Assembly (NCBI GenBank): GCA_001600695.1
Contig: BCKQ01000002.1
Span: 558,001 to 622,000 of the forward strand
DNA length: 64,000 bases
Direction of reading: 5' to 3'
Source: Ascoidea asiatica
Lineage: Eukaryota > Ascomycota > Saccharomycetes > Ascoideales > Ascoideaceae
The position numbers were made by a program, and so were the translations under genes. This document shows positions 20,882 through 31,900 of this stretch, piece after piece. The number at the start of each line of letters is the position of its first letter. Position 1 is the first letter of the stretch. The notes under the pieces were generated by a model. The model saw nothing but the letters and a program-made list of their open reading frames with translations. It did not search any database and was not told the origin of the DNA.

Positions 20882-21768
20882 TCAAGCTTCCATATCTTCA
20901 TCACCTTCCTCATCTTCTTCATCATCATCGTCACTTTCTTCTTCTGCAAGTTTTTTGACTTCTTGAAGAAGATCATCTGGAATGTATTGATGATAACCAT
21001 TAGTTTCAGAAGTACTGACCCAGCTAATTTCAAGTTCGAAATCTTTATCCTTCTGATCCTCATGAGCCAAATATATAATTCTTGCAGCTTCCTTGACAGC
21101 TTCTCTACAAGAGATGTTTGGTAAGTCTAGTTTTTCTAACTCAGATTTGGCAATTTGTCTTCCTTTTCCTGCAGCGGCACCTAAGTATCCCCAATAAACA
21201 CCCGATGGTTCAAGCATATAAAGATGTGATCCTTCTTCATCAACTCCTCCTATAATTGCCATAACTCCAAAAGGTCTCACTGAATTATAACATGTATGAG
21301 CTTGGATATAATTACCAAGTCTGTCAGCAAGATAAGAAATAGGAATTGGAGATTTATAGAAAGATCTATAATTTTTGGCTTCTTCACGTCCTCTATTTGC
21401 CAAATGACGAGAGTCTGGTAAAAGTCCTGAAGAAACAATACCTGCATGTCTATCTACAGAAAGGATCTTATGATTCTTTCCAGGAACTAATAATTTGGAA
21501 CTTATTATTTTCTCATATGCAAATACAACACCATCATTACATTTTATACCAATTGACGTACCAGCATTTTCCACTGCTTTACCAGCATACTCAACTTGAA
21601 AATTTCTTCCATCAGGAGAAAAAACACTATTTGAAAGATCATATCCTGTTCCAATTGAAGTCTATAATATAAAAATTCAGGTGGCAATAATGTTAGAAAT
21701 TGTTCCAATTAACTCTGAATGAAGATGAAAAGTGGGGTTTGAAGCCAAAAAAAAAGATTTCTTACCAT
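20882..21768 (-). CDS. PRE10: 20S proteasome alpha-7 subunit (two exons, first exon is only the ATG)
   Basis: Alpha-ring subunit of the 20S proteasome. The conserved N-terminus TSIGTGYDLSNSVFSPDGR begins exactly at an acceptor (exon 2, 20882-21661). The only matching start is an ATG at 21766-21768 directly followed by GTAAGA. Splicing therefore joins ATG to ACT TCA and gives MTSIGTGYDLS, as in Saccharomyces Pre10. The product is 260 residues. The alpha-subunit core is clear, with FQVEYAGKAVENAGTSIGIK, LVPGKNHKI, YNSVRPFG, MLEPSG and LGAAAGKGRQ. The acidic C-terminal tail (DDDDEEDEEGDEDMEA) is typical of alpha-7. Divergent from GEM1. Confidence 0.96.
21662..21765 (-). other. PRE10 intron, 104 nt, directly after the start codon
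   Basis: GTAAGA donor immediately follows ATG; TTCTAAC branch-like site; TATAG acceptor before ACTTCA. Needed to restore the conserved alpha-7 N-terminus. Confidence 0.9.
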
Positions 21769-22083
21769 TGTTGATTGAATTTATAATTTTTTAGTTTAAT
21801 TTATTTCTTGGATAATAATTCAAGAAAAAAAATGTATTTGATATAATTCAAGCAAATAGCTTAAAGATGTTCAAAGATTAAGATTTCACCACCTAATAAC
21901 AATATCGGATTGTCAGATTGCCTGAAATTAAGAGACTCCGCAGGGTAATGGTTTTTTACTTTTATTTTTTGCTTCAACTCTATTTTTTTGATCGATTTGA
22001 TTGAAGTATCTCTGTTGTGAGAATGAATTCAATCGAAATTTTATTCAAATAATGTTTGAATATATCCAAAAGCTCAAAGTGAT
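21769..22083. promoter_or_regulatory. Divergent PRE10/GEM1 promoter
   Basis: 315 bp, with a CAGGGTAAT element at 21941-21949 that resembles a Reb1 site with one change. No gene seen. No Rpn4-type PACE element was recognised by eye. Confidence 0.45.
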
Positions 22084-24066
22084 ATGTCACAAGATTCAAT
22101 AAGAGTAGTTTTATGTGGTGATGATGGAGTCGGAAAATCAAGTTTAATTGTATCTCTAGTCAAAGAGGTTTTTTTGCCCAATATCCAAAATGTACTACCT
22201 ATAGTATCTATTCCTAGGGACTTTTCCTATTCTCCTTTTACTCCAAATTCAACTTTATTAATTGATACCTCTTCCCAGGATTTGAAAAAATTACATCAAG
22301 AAATAAGAGATGCAGATGTTATTTGGTTAGTTTATTCGGATCATTATACTTATGAGAGAATATCTTTATATTGGATGCAAATGTTTAGATCTATGGGCGT
22401 GAATTTGCCTGTTGTTTTATGTTCAAATAAATCAGATTCAACTATAAAAAATGAAGGACTTGACGTACTGAATAATAACAATATAATAAATGATGAGTTT
22501 ATACCTTTGTTGCAGGAATTTAAAGAGATAGAGTCTTGCATAAGGTGCAGTGCAAAAGATAATTACAATGTTAATCAAGCATTTTATCTTTGTCAGAGAG
22601 CTGTAACCCATCCAGTTGCTCCTTTATATGATACAAAAGAAATGAGTTTAAAACCGTTAGCAATTAGTGCTCTAAAAAGGATTTTTTTCTTGTGTGATAA
22701 AGATCAAGACGGTTGTTTGAATGATAGTGAATTTTTAAGACTCCAGAAGAAATGCTTTCATAAAAATATTGACTTGAACGAGTTGAACAATATAAAAAAC
22801 GGAGTGAATAAAGCTGTCAGAATCAAAAATGAAGATAAGCATAAAAGTAATTTAAGCAATAGTTCTTATGAAGCTGTCAGTGATATAAGTTATCAAGATG
22901 ATCAAAGTTTATCTTCGTTTTCTAATACAAAATCTGGATATGGACTGTCAGGATTAACTGAAGAAGGATTTTTAACATTAAATAGGCTTTATGCAGATCA
23001 GGGTAGACACGAGACTATCTGGGGAGTTTTAAGAAAGTTTCATTACACTAATTCATTATCTTTAAGTGACAAATATTTATATCCAAAAGTAGATGTCCCT
23101 TTAAATTCTTCTGTTGAGCTTTCTCCAATAGGATATCGATTTTTTGTTGATTTATTCATTTTGTTTGATAAAGATAACGACGGTGGATTGAATGAACATG
23201 AATTGGAAGCCTTATTCACCCCTACTCCAGGAATTCCAAAAATCTGGCAGGACTCTAATTTTCCAGATACAACAGTTCGAAATGAGCAAGGTGATGTTAC
23301 TCTTCAGGGTTGGCTTGCTCAATGGTCAATGACAACTTTTTTAGACTATAAAACCACATTAGCATATCTAGGATATCTAGGGTTTGAAGATGTCAATGAT
23401 AATCAGACCGAAAGCAGAGGTAGTAATTATTTGATATCTACATCAAGCATAAGAAATAAAAAAAAAATTCTGACCGAAACTGCTTTAAAAGTAACGAAAC
23501 CCAGAAAGTCAAGACTTAGAAATAATGTAAGATTTAGGACATTAACAAGTGATAGAACTGTATTTAATTGCTTCATTTTAGGATCAAGTGGGTCAGGTAA
23601 ATCTTCTTTATTAGAAGCATTTTTAGGAAGAACATTTAGTGACTTGTATTCACCAACAATTCAGCCTAGAATGGTCGTTAATAGTGTTGAACTTAGAGGA
23701 GGTAAACAATGTTATTTAATTTTAGAAGAATTAGGAGAACTTGAGCCAGCAATTCTTGAAAATCAAACAAGGCTTGACCAATGTGATGTATTATGTTTAA
23801 CATATGACTCTTCTGATCCTGACTCGTTTTCATATTTAGTTGAGTTAAAGAAAAAATATTCTACTTTGGAAAAGATTCCAGCTGTTTTTGTGGCATTAAA
23901 AGCTGATTTGGATAAACAACAGCAAAGATGTGAATATCAACCAGATCAATACACCAGAGAAGTTCTTCAAATGAAAACTGTTCCTTTACATATTTCAGGA
24001 TATTGGGCAGACTCTCTTAATGAATTGTTTACCCAACTAGTAGAAGCTGCCCAAGATGGTATTTAA
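22084..24066 (+). CDS. GEM1: Miro-type mitochondrial GTPase Gem1, apparently without tail anchor
   Basis: Gem1 is the calcium-binding Miro GTPase of the outer mitochondrial membrane and the ER-mitochondria encounter structure. The product is 660 residues. The first GTPase domain has G1 motif GDDGVGKSS at 12-20. EF-hand loops begin at D205 ([10 protein letters not shown]) and D362 ([10 protein letters not shown]), with the paired-helix segments [17 protein letters not shown] and [13 protein letters not shown]. The second GTPase domain has GSSGSGKSS at 500-508 and a [10 protein letters not shown] specificity motif. The frame ends [10 protein letters not shown], directly after the second GTPase domain. 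The linker and hydrophobic C-terminal anchor found in Saccharomyces Gem1 are missing. No plausible anchor-coding exon was seen in the next 250 bp. Divergent from PRE10. Confidence 0.95.
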   Translation: MSQDSIRVVLCGDDGVGKSSLIVSLVKEVFLPNIQNVLPIVSIPRDFSYSPFTPNSTLLIDTSSQDLKKLHQEIRDADVIWLVYSDHYTYERISLYWMQMFRSMGVNLPVVLCSNKSDSTIKNEGLDVLNNNNIINDEFIPLLQEFKEIESCIRCSAKDNYNVNQAFYLCQRAVTHPVAPLYDTKEMSLKPLAISALKRIFFLCDKDQDGCLNDSEFLRLQKKCFHKNIDLNELNNIKNGVNKAVRIKNEDKHKSNLSNSSYEAVSDISYQDDQSLSSFSNTKSGYGLSGLTEEGFLTLNRLYADQGRHETIWGVLRKFHYTNSLSLSDKYLYPKVDVPLNSSVELSPIGYRFFVDLFILFDKDNDGGLNEHELEALFTPTPGIPKIWQDSNFPDTTVRNEQGDVTLQGWLAQWSMTTFLDYKTTLAYLGYLGFEDVNDNQTESRGSNYLISTSSIRNKKKILTETALKVTKPRKSRLRNNVRFRTLTSDRTVFNCFILGSSGSGKSSLLEAFLGRTFSDLYSPTIQPRMVVNSVELRGGKQCYLILEELGELEPAILENQTRLDQCDVLCLTYDSSDPDSFSYLVELKKKYSTLEKIPAVFVALKADLDKQQQRCEYQPDQYTREVLQMKTVPLHISGYWADSLNELFTQLVEAAQDGI

Positions 24067-25049
24067 TTCTTGTATATAAATCATACTTTATAAATATCTA
24101 ATAAAAATCAGATTAAGCTATAAGCATACAAGAATAAGAATAGCCACTAAATTTATATTGTTTTTCAATAAAAAATCTATTTTCTAAGGAAAAATCCTAC
24201 AATTAAAGGATTAGCCCAAGATTTAATTACAGAATGCTTTCAAAGAAAATTAATTTTTAAAGATATTTATTAAAGCTATAAAAAAAATTTAAACGGTTTC
24301 AAAAGAAAGACAAAAAAAAAAATAGAAGAAAAAAAAATAAAGTTAGTTTAAAAGCAAAGTTCCAAACCTTTTTTTGAAAGAACAATCCTGATAAAAATGT
24401 TAGTAAATTTAAATCTCTTAATTTCGATTTCTCTTGAAATTCTTTCATTATTTATTTGGTTTTCAGAATAAAATTTCTCGACACAATATTTAAGACAGGG
24501 ATAACTGTAATATATATAAAAATATTTTCTCATCATTTAAACAAAACATTAACATGTTAACGAAAGCTAAATAAATAAACATACACTAAGAAGAAAAAAG
24601 CTAAAGTTCTTTGGCTAATTAATTTAAAAGAAAATATATAATAAACATAAGAAGAAAAGCATCAAATATTTATAGTATATTTTGCTGAAAAAATATCTAT
24701 TTTATCATCTTTATTTCTCAAATGCAAAGCTCATAAATATTTAGGGCAAAATATAGCCGGGTAATAAAATTCTTTTCTTCTTAAACAACCAGTGTTTTTA
24801 AGTTGTCTCCTAACAAAAAAAAATGGATGTTAATTAATTGGCTTTCCGCACTTTGGAAGCTTTGAAATTTATCAAGGATAAAAAAAAAATCCGTACTGCT
24901 TAACAATGTAACACCCAACCTTATTTGTAATTTTTTTTCAGCTTTGCAAATTTATTTATTTTGATCGATGGTTTTAAAGAAGTTACAATAAAAAGTGAAA
25001 AAATATTTCAAAATAATATTATAAAAAAGCTTTCATAATATACAAGAAA
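24067..25049. promoter_or_regulatory. GEM1-UTP13 spacer
   Basis: 983 bp of AT-rich sequence, with a CCGGGTAA site at 24757-24764. A minus-strand 62-codon frame (24348-24536) has no recognisable similarity and is not called. Nothing else is supported. Confidence 0.5.
24757..24764. promoter_or_regulatory. CCGGGTAA, Reb1-type site upstream of UTP13
   Basis: Same 8-bp core as in the SRP54 promoter, about 285 bp before the UTP13 ATG. Motif-based call. Confidence 0.5.
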
Positions 25050-27479
25050 ATGGAAGAGGAATCACTAATTACTTATTCTCATAAAGATGTTGGACCTTTT
25101 TATATGGGAAGTTCTCCAATTTCCATATCCTTAGATGGGTCGATTTTAGCTACAGCATTAAATGAAGATATTGTTATCTCAAATCCAATTACAAATGAAA
25201 TAATTGATGAAATAGAAGGAGATGGAGAACTAATAACTTGTTTAGAAATAACACCAGACTCTAGAAATCTTGCAGTTTGCTCAACATCTCAACAATTTCG
25301 TATTTACAATTTAGATTCAAAATCTTTTGCTAAAAATTTTAAATTATCTTCTCCAGTCTACGTAATAACTGCTGATTTAACCTCCACTTTATTTGCTTGT
25401 GGTGGGGCAGATGGTACAATAAGCGTATTTGATTTAGAAAATCAATATCTAACTCATACTTTCCATCATTCTACTACGATATCCGCTTTGAACGTTTTTG
25501 CTTCGGATGATAAAAAAAAATGGTGGTTGGGCTCTGGTGATGTTTCAGGAAATGTTAAAGTTTTTGATTTAGTTTCAAGAAAACAAATCTATAATTCTCA
25601 AGATCATAATTCCGCCATTCGTGCTGTCAATTTCAATTCAAATGGAGACCTTATGCTTACTGGAGGAAGAGATAAAATTTGTCAAATACATGATTGTACT
25701 AAAAAGTTCAAGGTTACCACTACTATTCCTTGTAATCAACAAATAGAATCAGCAGGGTTTGTGAATATAAAAGATGATGAATATTTTTTCACTGCAGGTG
25801 ATCTTCCAATTATAAAAATATGGGACTATAAAAAAGGTAAACTTATTGCTTCCTCCAAAAAGCCTTTAATTACTAAAGAGGAATTAATATTTACTCAAGT
25901 TTTAAAAATTTTTTCTACTGAAGATATTGATAAAGGAAAAACTAAGTTAATTGCAAATGTTAGCGATCAATCTATCTTAGAATTTGAAATCAACGATCTA
26001 AATTTCAGCAATGAAAACCATGACCAAGTGTTTTCATATTCTAAGTGTTTTGCTGGTAATCATGGAATAATATCAGATTTAAGATTTGTAACACCTTTAA
26101 AAAATCGTTTGGCTTTAGCAACTAATTCTCCTTCCTTAAGAATTATAAATCCTTACACTAATTCAATGGAAGTAAATATCTTGCAAAGTCATGAAGATTT
26201 AATTAATTCTTTAGATGCATCTGAAGATGGTTGCTGGATTGCTACAGCTGGTAAAGATCGTAATGTCAAACTTTGGAAATATCATTCTACAAAGCAAACA
26301 TTTGTAGTTTTTGCTACCTTTTCTGGCCATTCAGGTTCTGTTACTTGCGTAGCAATACCTAAAACTTTCAAAGAATATCCTGAATTTATTATAAGTGGTT
26401 CTGATGATCTAACTGTTAAAAAATGGAAAGTCCCAAAATTCGATGAACATAGTTTTTTAAAGGAAGAATTTACTTCAAATTTAGTTTCTACTGCTTTATA
26501 TGGTAGAAGAGCTCATGAAAAGGATATAAATAGTATTTGCATGTCTCGAAACAATAAAATATTTGCCACAGCTAGTTTTGATAAAACTGCTAAAATATGG
26601 AGTGTTGAGACAGGTGAAATAATAGGAATATTAAAAGGGCATAAAAGAGGTTTGTGGGATATCACAATTTCCCCTTCATCTAAATATGTTGCTACATCTA
26701 GTGGAGATAAAACCATAAAAACTTGGTCTTTAGATAATTACAACTGTGTAAGAACATTTGAAGGTCACTCCAATTCTATACAAAGAGTTAGATTTATTAA
26801 AGAAGAAACACAATTAGTATCGGCAGGTGCTGAAGGTATTGTTAAAATCTGGGATATTCAAACAGGTGATTGCCTTAAGAACTTAGATAATCATAACAAT
26901 AGAATTTGGGGTCTTGAAATTAAAAATGATGGGGAGACAATAGTAAGTGCTGATGCTGATGGATTATTAAGTATATGGGAAGATAAAACTGAAGAAAAAA
27001 TTGCAAGTGAAGTTGAGAAAAAAAAACAAAAAGTTGAAGAAGAACAATCTTTACAGAATTTTATTTACAATAAAGATTGGAAGAATGCTTTTTTAATGGC
27101 TCTTAAATTAGATCATCCAATGAGATTATATAACGTTGTTAGAGAATGTATAAAAGCAAATGAAAATCCTGAAAGTATATTGGGCTCAAATCAGTTAGAT
27201 GAGTGCATCAAAAGTTTCAGCGAAGAGCAAATAACCACTGTTTTTAATAGAATTAAAAACTGGAATGTAAATTCAAGATTTTATGAAATAGCGCAAAAAA
27301 TGATTAAGACAATTTTAGTTCATCATGATATCAAAAAGTTGGCGGAAATTCCTGGGTTAAAAAACACTATTTCCCATATTGTACCATATTCCGAAAGACA
27401 TTATTCAAGATTGAATGATTTACTTGAACAAAGTTACATAATTGATTATAACATAGCATTATTTAGTGAAATTATATAA
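25050..27479 (+). CDS. UTP13: U3 snoRNP / small-subunit processome WD-repeat protein Utp13
   Basis: Nucleolar UtpB-complex subunit (TBL3 family) needed for early 18S rRNA processing. The product is 809 residues against 817 in Saccharomyces. The N-terminal beta-propeller includes LACGGADGTISVFD and LTGGRDKICQIHD. The second propeller includes WIATAGKDRNVKLWKY, FATASFDKTAKIWS and YVATSSGDKTIKTWS. The C-terminal Utp13 helical domain (about 665-809) has NKDWKNAFLMALKLDHPMRLYNVV and a final YSRLNDLLEQSYIIDY. Blocks such as LALATNSPSLRII and ANKRG-type HKRGLWD match Utp13 specifically. No intron. Confidence 0.97.
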   Translation: MEEESLITYSHKDVGPFYMGSSPISISLDGSILATALNEDIVISNPITNEIIDEIEGDGELITCLEITPDSRNLAVCSTSQQFRIYNLDSKSFAKNFKLSSPVYVITADLTSTLFACGGADGTISVFDLENQYLTHTFHHSTTISALNVFASDDKKKWWLGSGDVSGNVKVFDLVSRKQIYNSQDHNSAIRAVNFNSNGDLMLTGGRDKICQIHDCTKKFKVTTTIPCNQQIESAGFVNIKDDEYFFTAGDLPIIKIWDYKKGKLIASSKKPLITKEELIFTQVLKIFSTEDIDKGKTKLIANVSDQSILEFEINDLNFSNENHDQVFSYSKCFAGNHGIISDLRFVTPLKNRLALATNSPSLRIINPYTNSMEVNILQSHEDLINSLDASEDGCWIATAGKDRNVKLWKYHSTKQTFVVFATFSGHSGSVTCVAIPKTFKEYPEFIISGSDDLTVKKWKVPKFDEHSFLKEEFTSNLVSTALYGRRAHEKDINSICMSRNNKIFATASFDKTAKIWSVETGEIIGILKGHKRGLWDITISPSSKYVATSSGDKTIKTWSLDNYNCVRTFEGHSNSIQRVRFIKEETQLVSAGAEGIVKIWDIQTGDCLKNLDNHNNRIWGLEIKNDGETIVSADADGLLSIWEDKTEEKIASEVEKKKQKVEEEQSLQNFIYNKDWKNAFLMALKLDHPMRLYNVVRECIKANENPESILGSNQLDECIKSFSEEQITTVFNRIKNWNVNSRFYEIAQKMIKTILVHHDIKKLAEIPGLKNTISHIVPYSERHYSRLNDLLEQSYIIDYNIALFSEII

Positions 27480-27782
27480 TTTAAATACAAAAATTATAAA
27501 TTATTTTATTAATAAAATACTCTGCGCAGTAGTGTAAAATATTATTTTTCATAAAATTACCAAAGGTCGGAAACATATTTATATGTTGTTGGATGACCCA
27601 TGGGAATGGTATCATAACAAAATAGAATCATAAACATACTTTTTAAAATAAAAAATAAAGTTTGCTTTCAAAAAAAAAATAGTTGAATATTTATTGAGTT
27701 GATAAGTTTCTTATAATTGAATATTTTTTGAATCAGAGAGCTTGAAAGGCAGAATTATTAATAAACAAAACCATACCTTAAT
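27480..27782. other. UTP13-SDO1 spacer
   Basis: 303 bp AT-rich tandem spacer. No gene or distinctive element seen. Confidence 0.5.
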
Positions 27783-28591
27783 ATGCCTATTAATCAGCCT
27801 TCAAATCAAATAAAGCTTACTAACGTTTCGTTAGTTCGTATGAAAAAAGGAAAAAAAAGATTTGAAATAGCCTGTTATCAAAATAAAATTCAAGACTGGA
27901 GATCAGGAATGTATGTTTTATTCTTTTTTTTTTATTCTTTATATTACAAAATTACTGTTATATGGTAACTAACATTTGTTTTATTAATTTCAGAGAGAAG
28001 GACTTAGATGAAGTACTACAGATTCCACAAGTTTTTATAAACGTCTCAAAGGGATTAATAGCTCCAAATGAAGATTTAAAGAAATCTTTTGGAACAACTG
28101 ATGTGAATAAAATTGTAATGGAGATTCTTAAAAAGGGAGAAATACAACTAAATGAAAAAGAAAGACAAACAAAAATAAAACAAATAACCAATGAAATGCT
28201 AACTATAATATCAACCAAATGTGTTAATCCAAATTCAAAAAAGAGATATCCTCCAAGTATGATTCTTAAGGCCTTAAATGAGTTAAAATTAAACGTTCTT
28301 CCTAACAAAGCAGCTAAAAGTCAAGCATTAGAAGCCATTAAGTTGCTAGTAGCTAAACAGATAATTCCTATTGCTAGAGCTCAAATGAAAGTAAAACTTA
28401 CTCTAGATTCAAAAAAATATAAGAAAGATAGTGAAAAAATTAAAGCTCTTCTAGCAGTTGAGTCTGAAGATTATAATTCCGGGGATTGGGAGTGTTACGC
28501 TTTAATAGACCCCAGTGTTTTCAAAGAGTTATCAAAAGAAATCAATGACAGACATGGTCTGATTGAAGTTTTGGATATGGCTGTAATTTAA
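27783..28591 (+). CDS. SDO1: Ribosome maturation factor Sdo1 (SBDS), two exons
   Basis: SBDS-family protein that works with the GTPase Efl1 to release eIF6 from pre-60S subunits. Exon 1 is 27783-27910 and exon 2 is 27994-28591; joined they give 241 residues. The N-terminal SBDS domain is conserved ([33 protein letters not shown] region, then KDLDEVLQ). The middle and C-terminal domains are recognised by [28 protein letters not shown] and [18 protein letters not shown]. The splice phase rebuilds an Ile codon (AT + A) in GIEKDLDEV, as in the Saccharomyces protein. Convergent with FKS1. Confidence 0.97.
27911..27993 (+). other. SDO1 intron, 83 nt
   Basis: GTATGT donor, TAACTAAC branch region at about 27966-27973, and CAG acceptor at 27991-27993. 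Without splicing the conserved SBDS reading is interrupted. Confidence 0.92.
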
Positions 28592-28980
28592 CTACAATTT
28601 TTTTCATGTATTTTTCATTTACCTTTAACTGCTCTCAAAAAAGTTGATAGATAAAAATATGTCCAAAAATAAAAAAGTTATTTTTACAAAGTACACTAAA
28701 AATTATATAGTTAGTAGTAATATTGACTACAAAAATAAACAAAAAAATTAGAATTTAGTTTAAATAAAAGATTAGAAATATGATAAAGGTTATTTAATAA
28801 TTTTTAATTTTACAAGGAGAAAGCAAGTGAATTGAATACTCCTCCCATCCTATCGAGCCAGTTATTACCACCACAGAACCAACATCTAAAATTATCATAA
28901 TAATATAGTCAGCACACTTAACAAAAAAATAAAATAAAACAGTATGCGATAAAAAACAGTGAATAAAAAAAATAGAATAC
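28592..28980. other. Convergent SDO1/FKS1 3' flanks
   Basis: 389 bp AT-rich spacer. A frame overlapping the FKS1 end is a shadow. Nothing else seen. Confidence 0.55.
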
Positions 28981-31900
28981 TTAAGCAATAGTTGACCAGG
29001 TAGCCAATGAGGGGGTTGATGTAAGGAATGATTTTGGAGCAGAATTTCCGGTATCATTATGAGATTGATTTCTTGGTTGAAAGAGTCCTTTGAATGTTCC
29101 AGTTAGATCTTGACCTAAGGTTTCGGAAACATGACTACCACCAACGGCAGGAGCAGCGATCAAAATAATAAAGAGGAGCAAAATCAAAAAATAAAGAACC
29201 GAGTATCTTCTAACCATTCTTCTTCTTAACTTTGCTTGTTTTAATGAATATATTGGTGGTCTAATTTGTCTACTTGGCTTCAACCAGAATAAAGCCATTG
29301 AATGCCATCTGTCAGCAAATGGAAGCAAAATTAGAGGTAATTGTGCAATTAAAATAATATGACCAAGAATAAAATCTGCAGCAAATTCAGATTGTTCAAT
29401 AACCTTAGCAGCAAATTCACGAGCAGGTTGAGTTAAAGCCATATATCCTAATCCTGAACCATACCATTTACCCGTCCAGAAAGCAGCATTGGCATGATCA
29501 TTTTTGAATTCTCTTGTTAAAAAAAATAAAGTCATGAATTTAAACAAAACTCTTTGAATATAGATCATACAAACCAATCCTAAAACCATTCTTGCAAAAC
29601 TGAATCCTTCTAAGACCCAGATTACAACAAAAAAAACCATATGAATGATTACAGAAAAGCCATGGGCAATAGCTGCCATAACTGGCCCTGTTTTTTTACA
29701 GCACAATCCCAAAAGAGGACCAGCACAACAAGATAAACCTAAGCAAAATCCAAGAACACCACAATTAACAACAACAGGAGCTAATCCACATATAACAATA
29801 CGAATAGTGGAATTTATAGGATCAGCATTTCCTCCTTTGACACCAGTTTGTGCATTAATAAAAGTGTAGGCAACAAAAATACCAGCAGTAAAAAGACATG
29901 TTGGAATAAAGTCAGCAGTAATGATGTTTGTACGATGGGCTCTTGGAGCGTCACCGGCAGCTTTTTCAGATGGCTCACCTAAAACTTTACGTTTAAAACC
30001 AGTAATTCTAGATCGTGACATTTTAACATAACCGACCCAAGAATTTTTATGCCATTTTCCATTACCCCTTGACAACCATCTAATATAATCACGGTAATCG
30101 ATGAAAAAATCTTGCCATGAAAATTGATGAGGATTGAAAAAAAATGGAGGAAGAATAAGAGAACTTAATGATCCCCAGAACCATAGTAAAGCAGGTTGCC
30201 AGTGTGAAGCTGAAGCAAAAAGTAACATAATCATTAATCTTGCACCCATATAAATTGAGGATTGAGCAAAACGAGAGTATAGCACAGAGAATGGAATACG
30301 CGAAGTAGCAAATCCACGACCAGTAGCAATATAACGAGCTCCACCTACAGATAAATCTGATGTAATTGAAGAAGCATAGATTTGAGCAACAAAGACCTCG
30401 AACATTGGAGACAAGGAACAGAAATGACGAACCAATCTTACACAAGTTTTCCAAAGACCCTTTTCAACTAACTCTTGAACAAATAAAGGAATAAAGGAAA
30501 TCCAAAATACAATGAAAATAGAAAGTGTATAACGTCTGACCCAATCAATTGCCGGAGTAAGATTATAACATCCCCTTGGAATTTGTTTATCAGTAACTGG
30601 AGTATTTTTGTTGTAAGAGCAGATAATAGCTTCATGTGCCAAACTGTTTAAATTGACCAAAGTAACCATAAAAGCTTGTAAGGATAATTGAATGAATAAA
30701 TTATTGACATGGAAACCTGGGTGAGCATAGTAAAAAGATAAAAATCGATCTAAAGGTAATTGAGTTCCAAGATAATAATATTCTCTGGATAACATTTGTT
30801 CTCCCATACCAGCTCCAATTTTTGTTGTGAAATTTAAAATTGACCCAAATCCCATATCTCTTCCCTTACCACACTGATAATAGTCACAATGCTTTATTCT
30901 TCCACCACGTAACATAGCATTCATACCTGCATATATATCTTCATTAAGATGTAAACCCTTTTGAGCTTTTGATACACCACCCCTAGTACACATGAAAGTA
31001 CCATTAAGGAAATCTGGATGACCATAATGTAATTTACCTCCAATTTGAGCAAGAACCCTGTGGAATAACGTTCCGAATGTCTGTTCTTTTCCAGCAGCAA
31101 CATCTCCGAGAATACCTGTATTTTCGGAAAAAATATATTCTCTTGCACCAACAATAGCAACAGGGTGAAAGTTTTTATCCTCATATTTTAATTCGGGTGC
31201 GTATGGGTTAACTTGTTCTACTGAAAGCTCTTCAAACTCAGCAAGTATAGATCTTATTTTAAGACACTCTTCAAGATAATTATCTTGATTTGCATCAATC
31301 AATTGAATATATTCTCCTCTATGGAAAATTAAAGCATGATTTTGATTATCTGATTTACCATCACCAATAATAGGATTTCCCGATAATTGAATTCTGAATT
31401 TAGGTCTACGTCTTCCATTTTCCATTAACTCACAATGTCCGTCAATTACAGCAGAATAAATTCTTGGATCTTGATCTTCATCGATGGCAGGCTCTTCATC
31501 TAAATAAGCAATTTGTAAATCTGGATAAGCACGCAATAAAAACTCAGCATTTTCGGCTTCATCTGGTTTGAATTTAGACAATCTTTGCATACTAACAACA
31601 AATTTGAATTTTCTTCTAGCCATTCTCTCAAGTTCCCTTTCTAGCCCTTCAGTATTACCCCCGTAAAGTTGAACTATCTCCGGATTTTCAACTCTATAAA
31701 GTAATTTTATAGCTCTTGCGTAGTTCATCATTCCTGATACAGTACGATATAATGTTTGAGCTCTTAATGAAGCCCAAATTCTTGTTCTTAGGGTATATTC
31801 AGGTGCAGCACTTTTAAAACCAATACAATAAAATGGTAAATCATCAATTTGAGATTTTAAAGTATCATCCTCTTTATTAGAGGAATCGTCTAAAGCAGCT

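Noticed and set aside
24067-24200. Hidden last exon for the GEM1 membrane anchor
   Set aside because: The only candidate donor (GTATTT) is weak and no downstream frame encodes a 20-residue hydrophobic helix.
24348-24536. 62-codon minus-strand frame in the GEM1-UTP13 gap
   Set aside because: No recognisable motif or context; such a length is expected by chance in AT-rich DNA, though two Cys three residues apart made me look twice.
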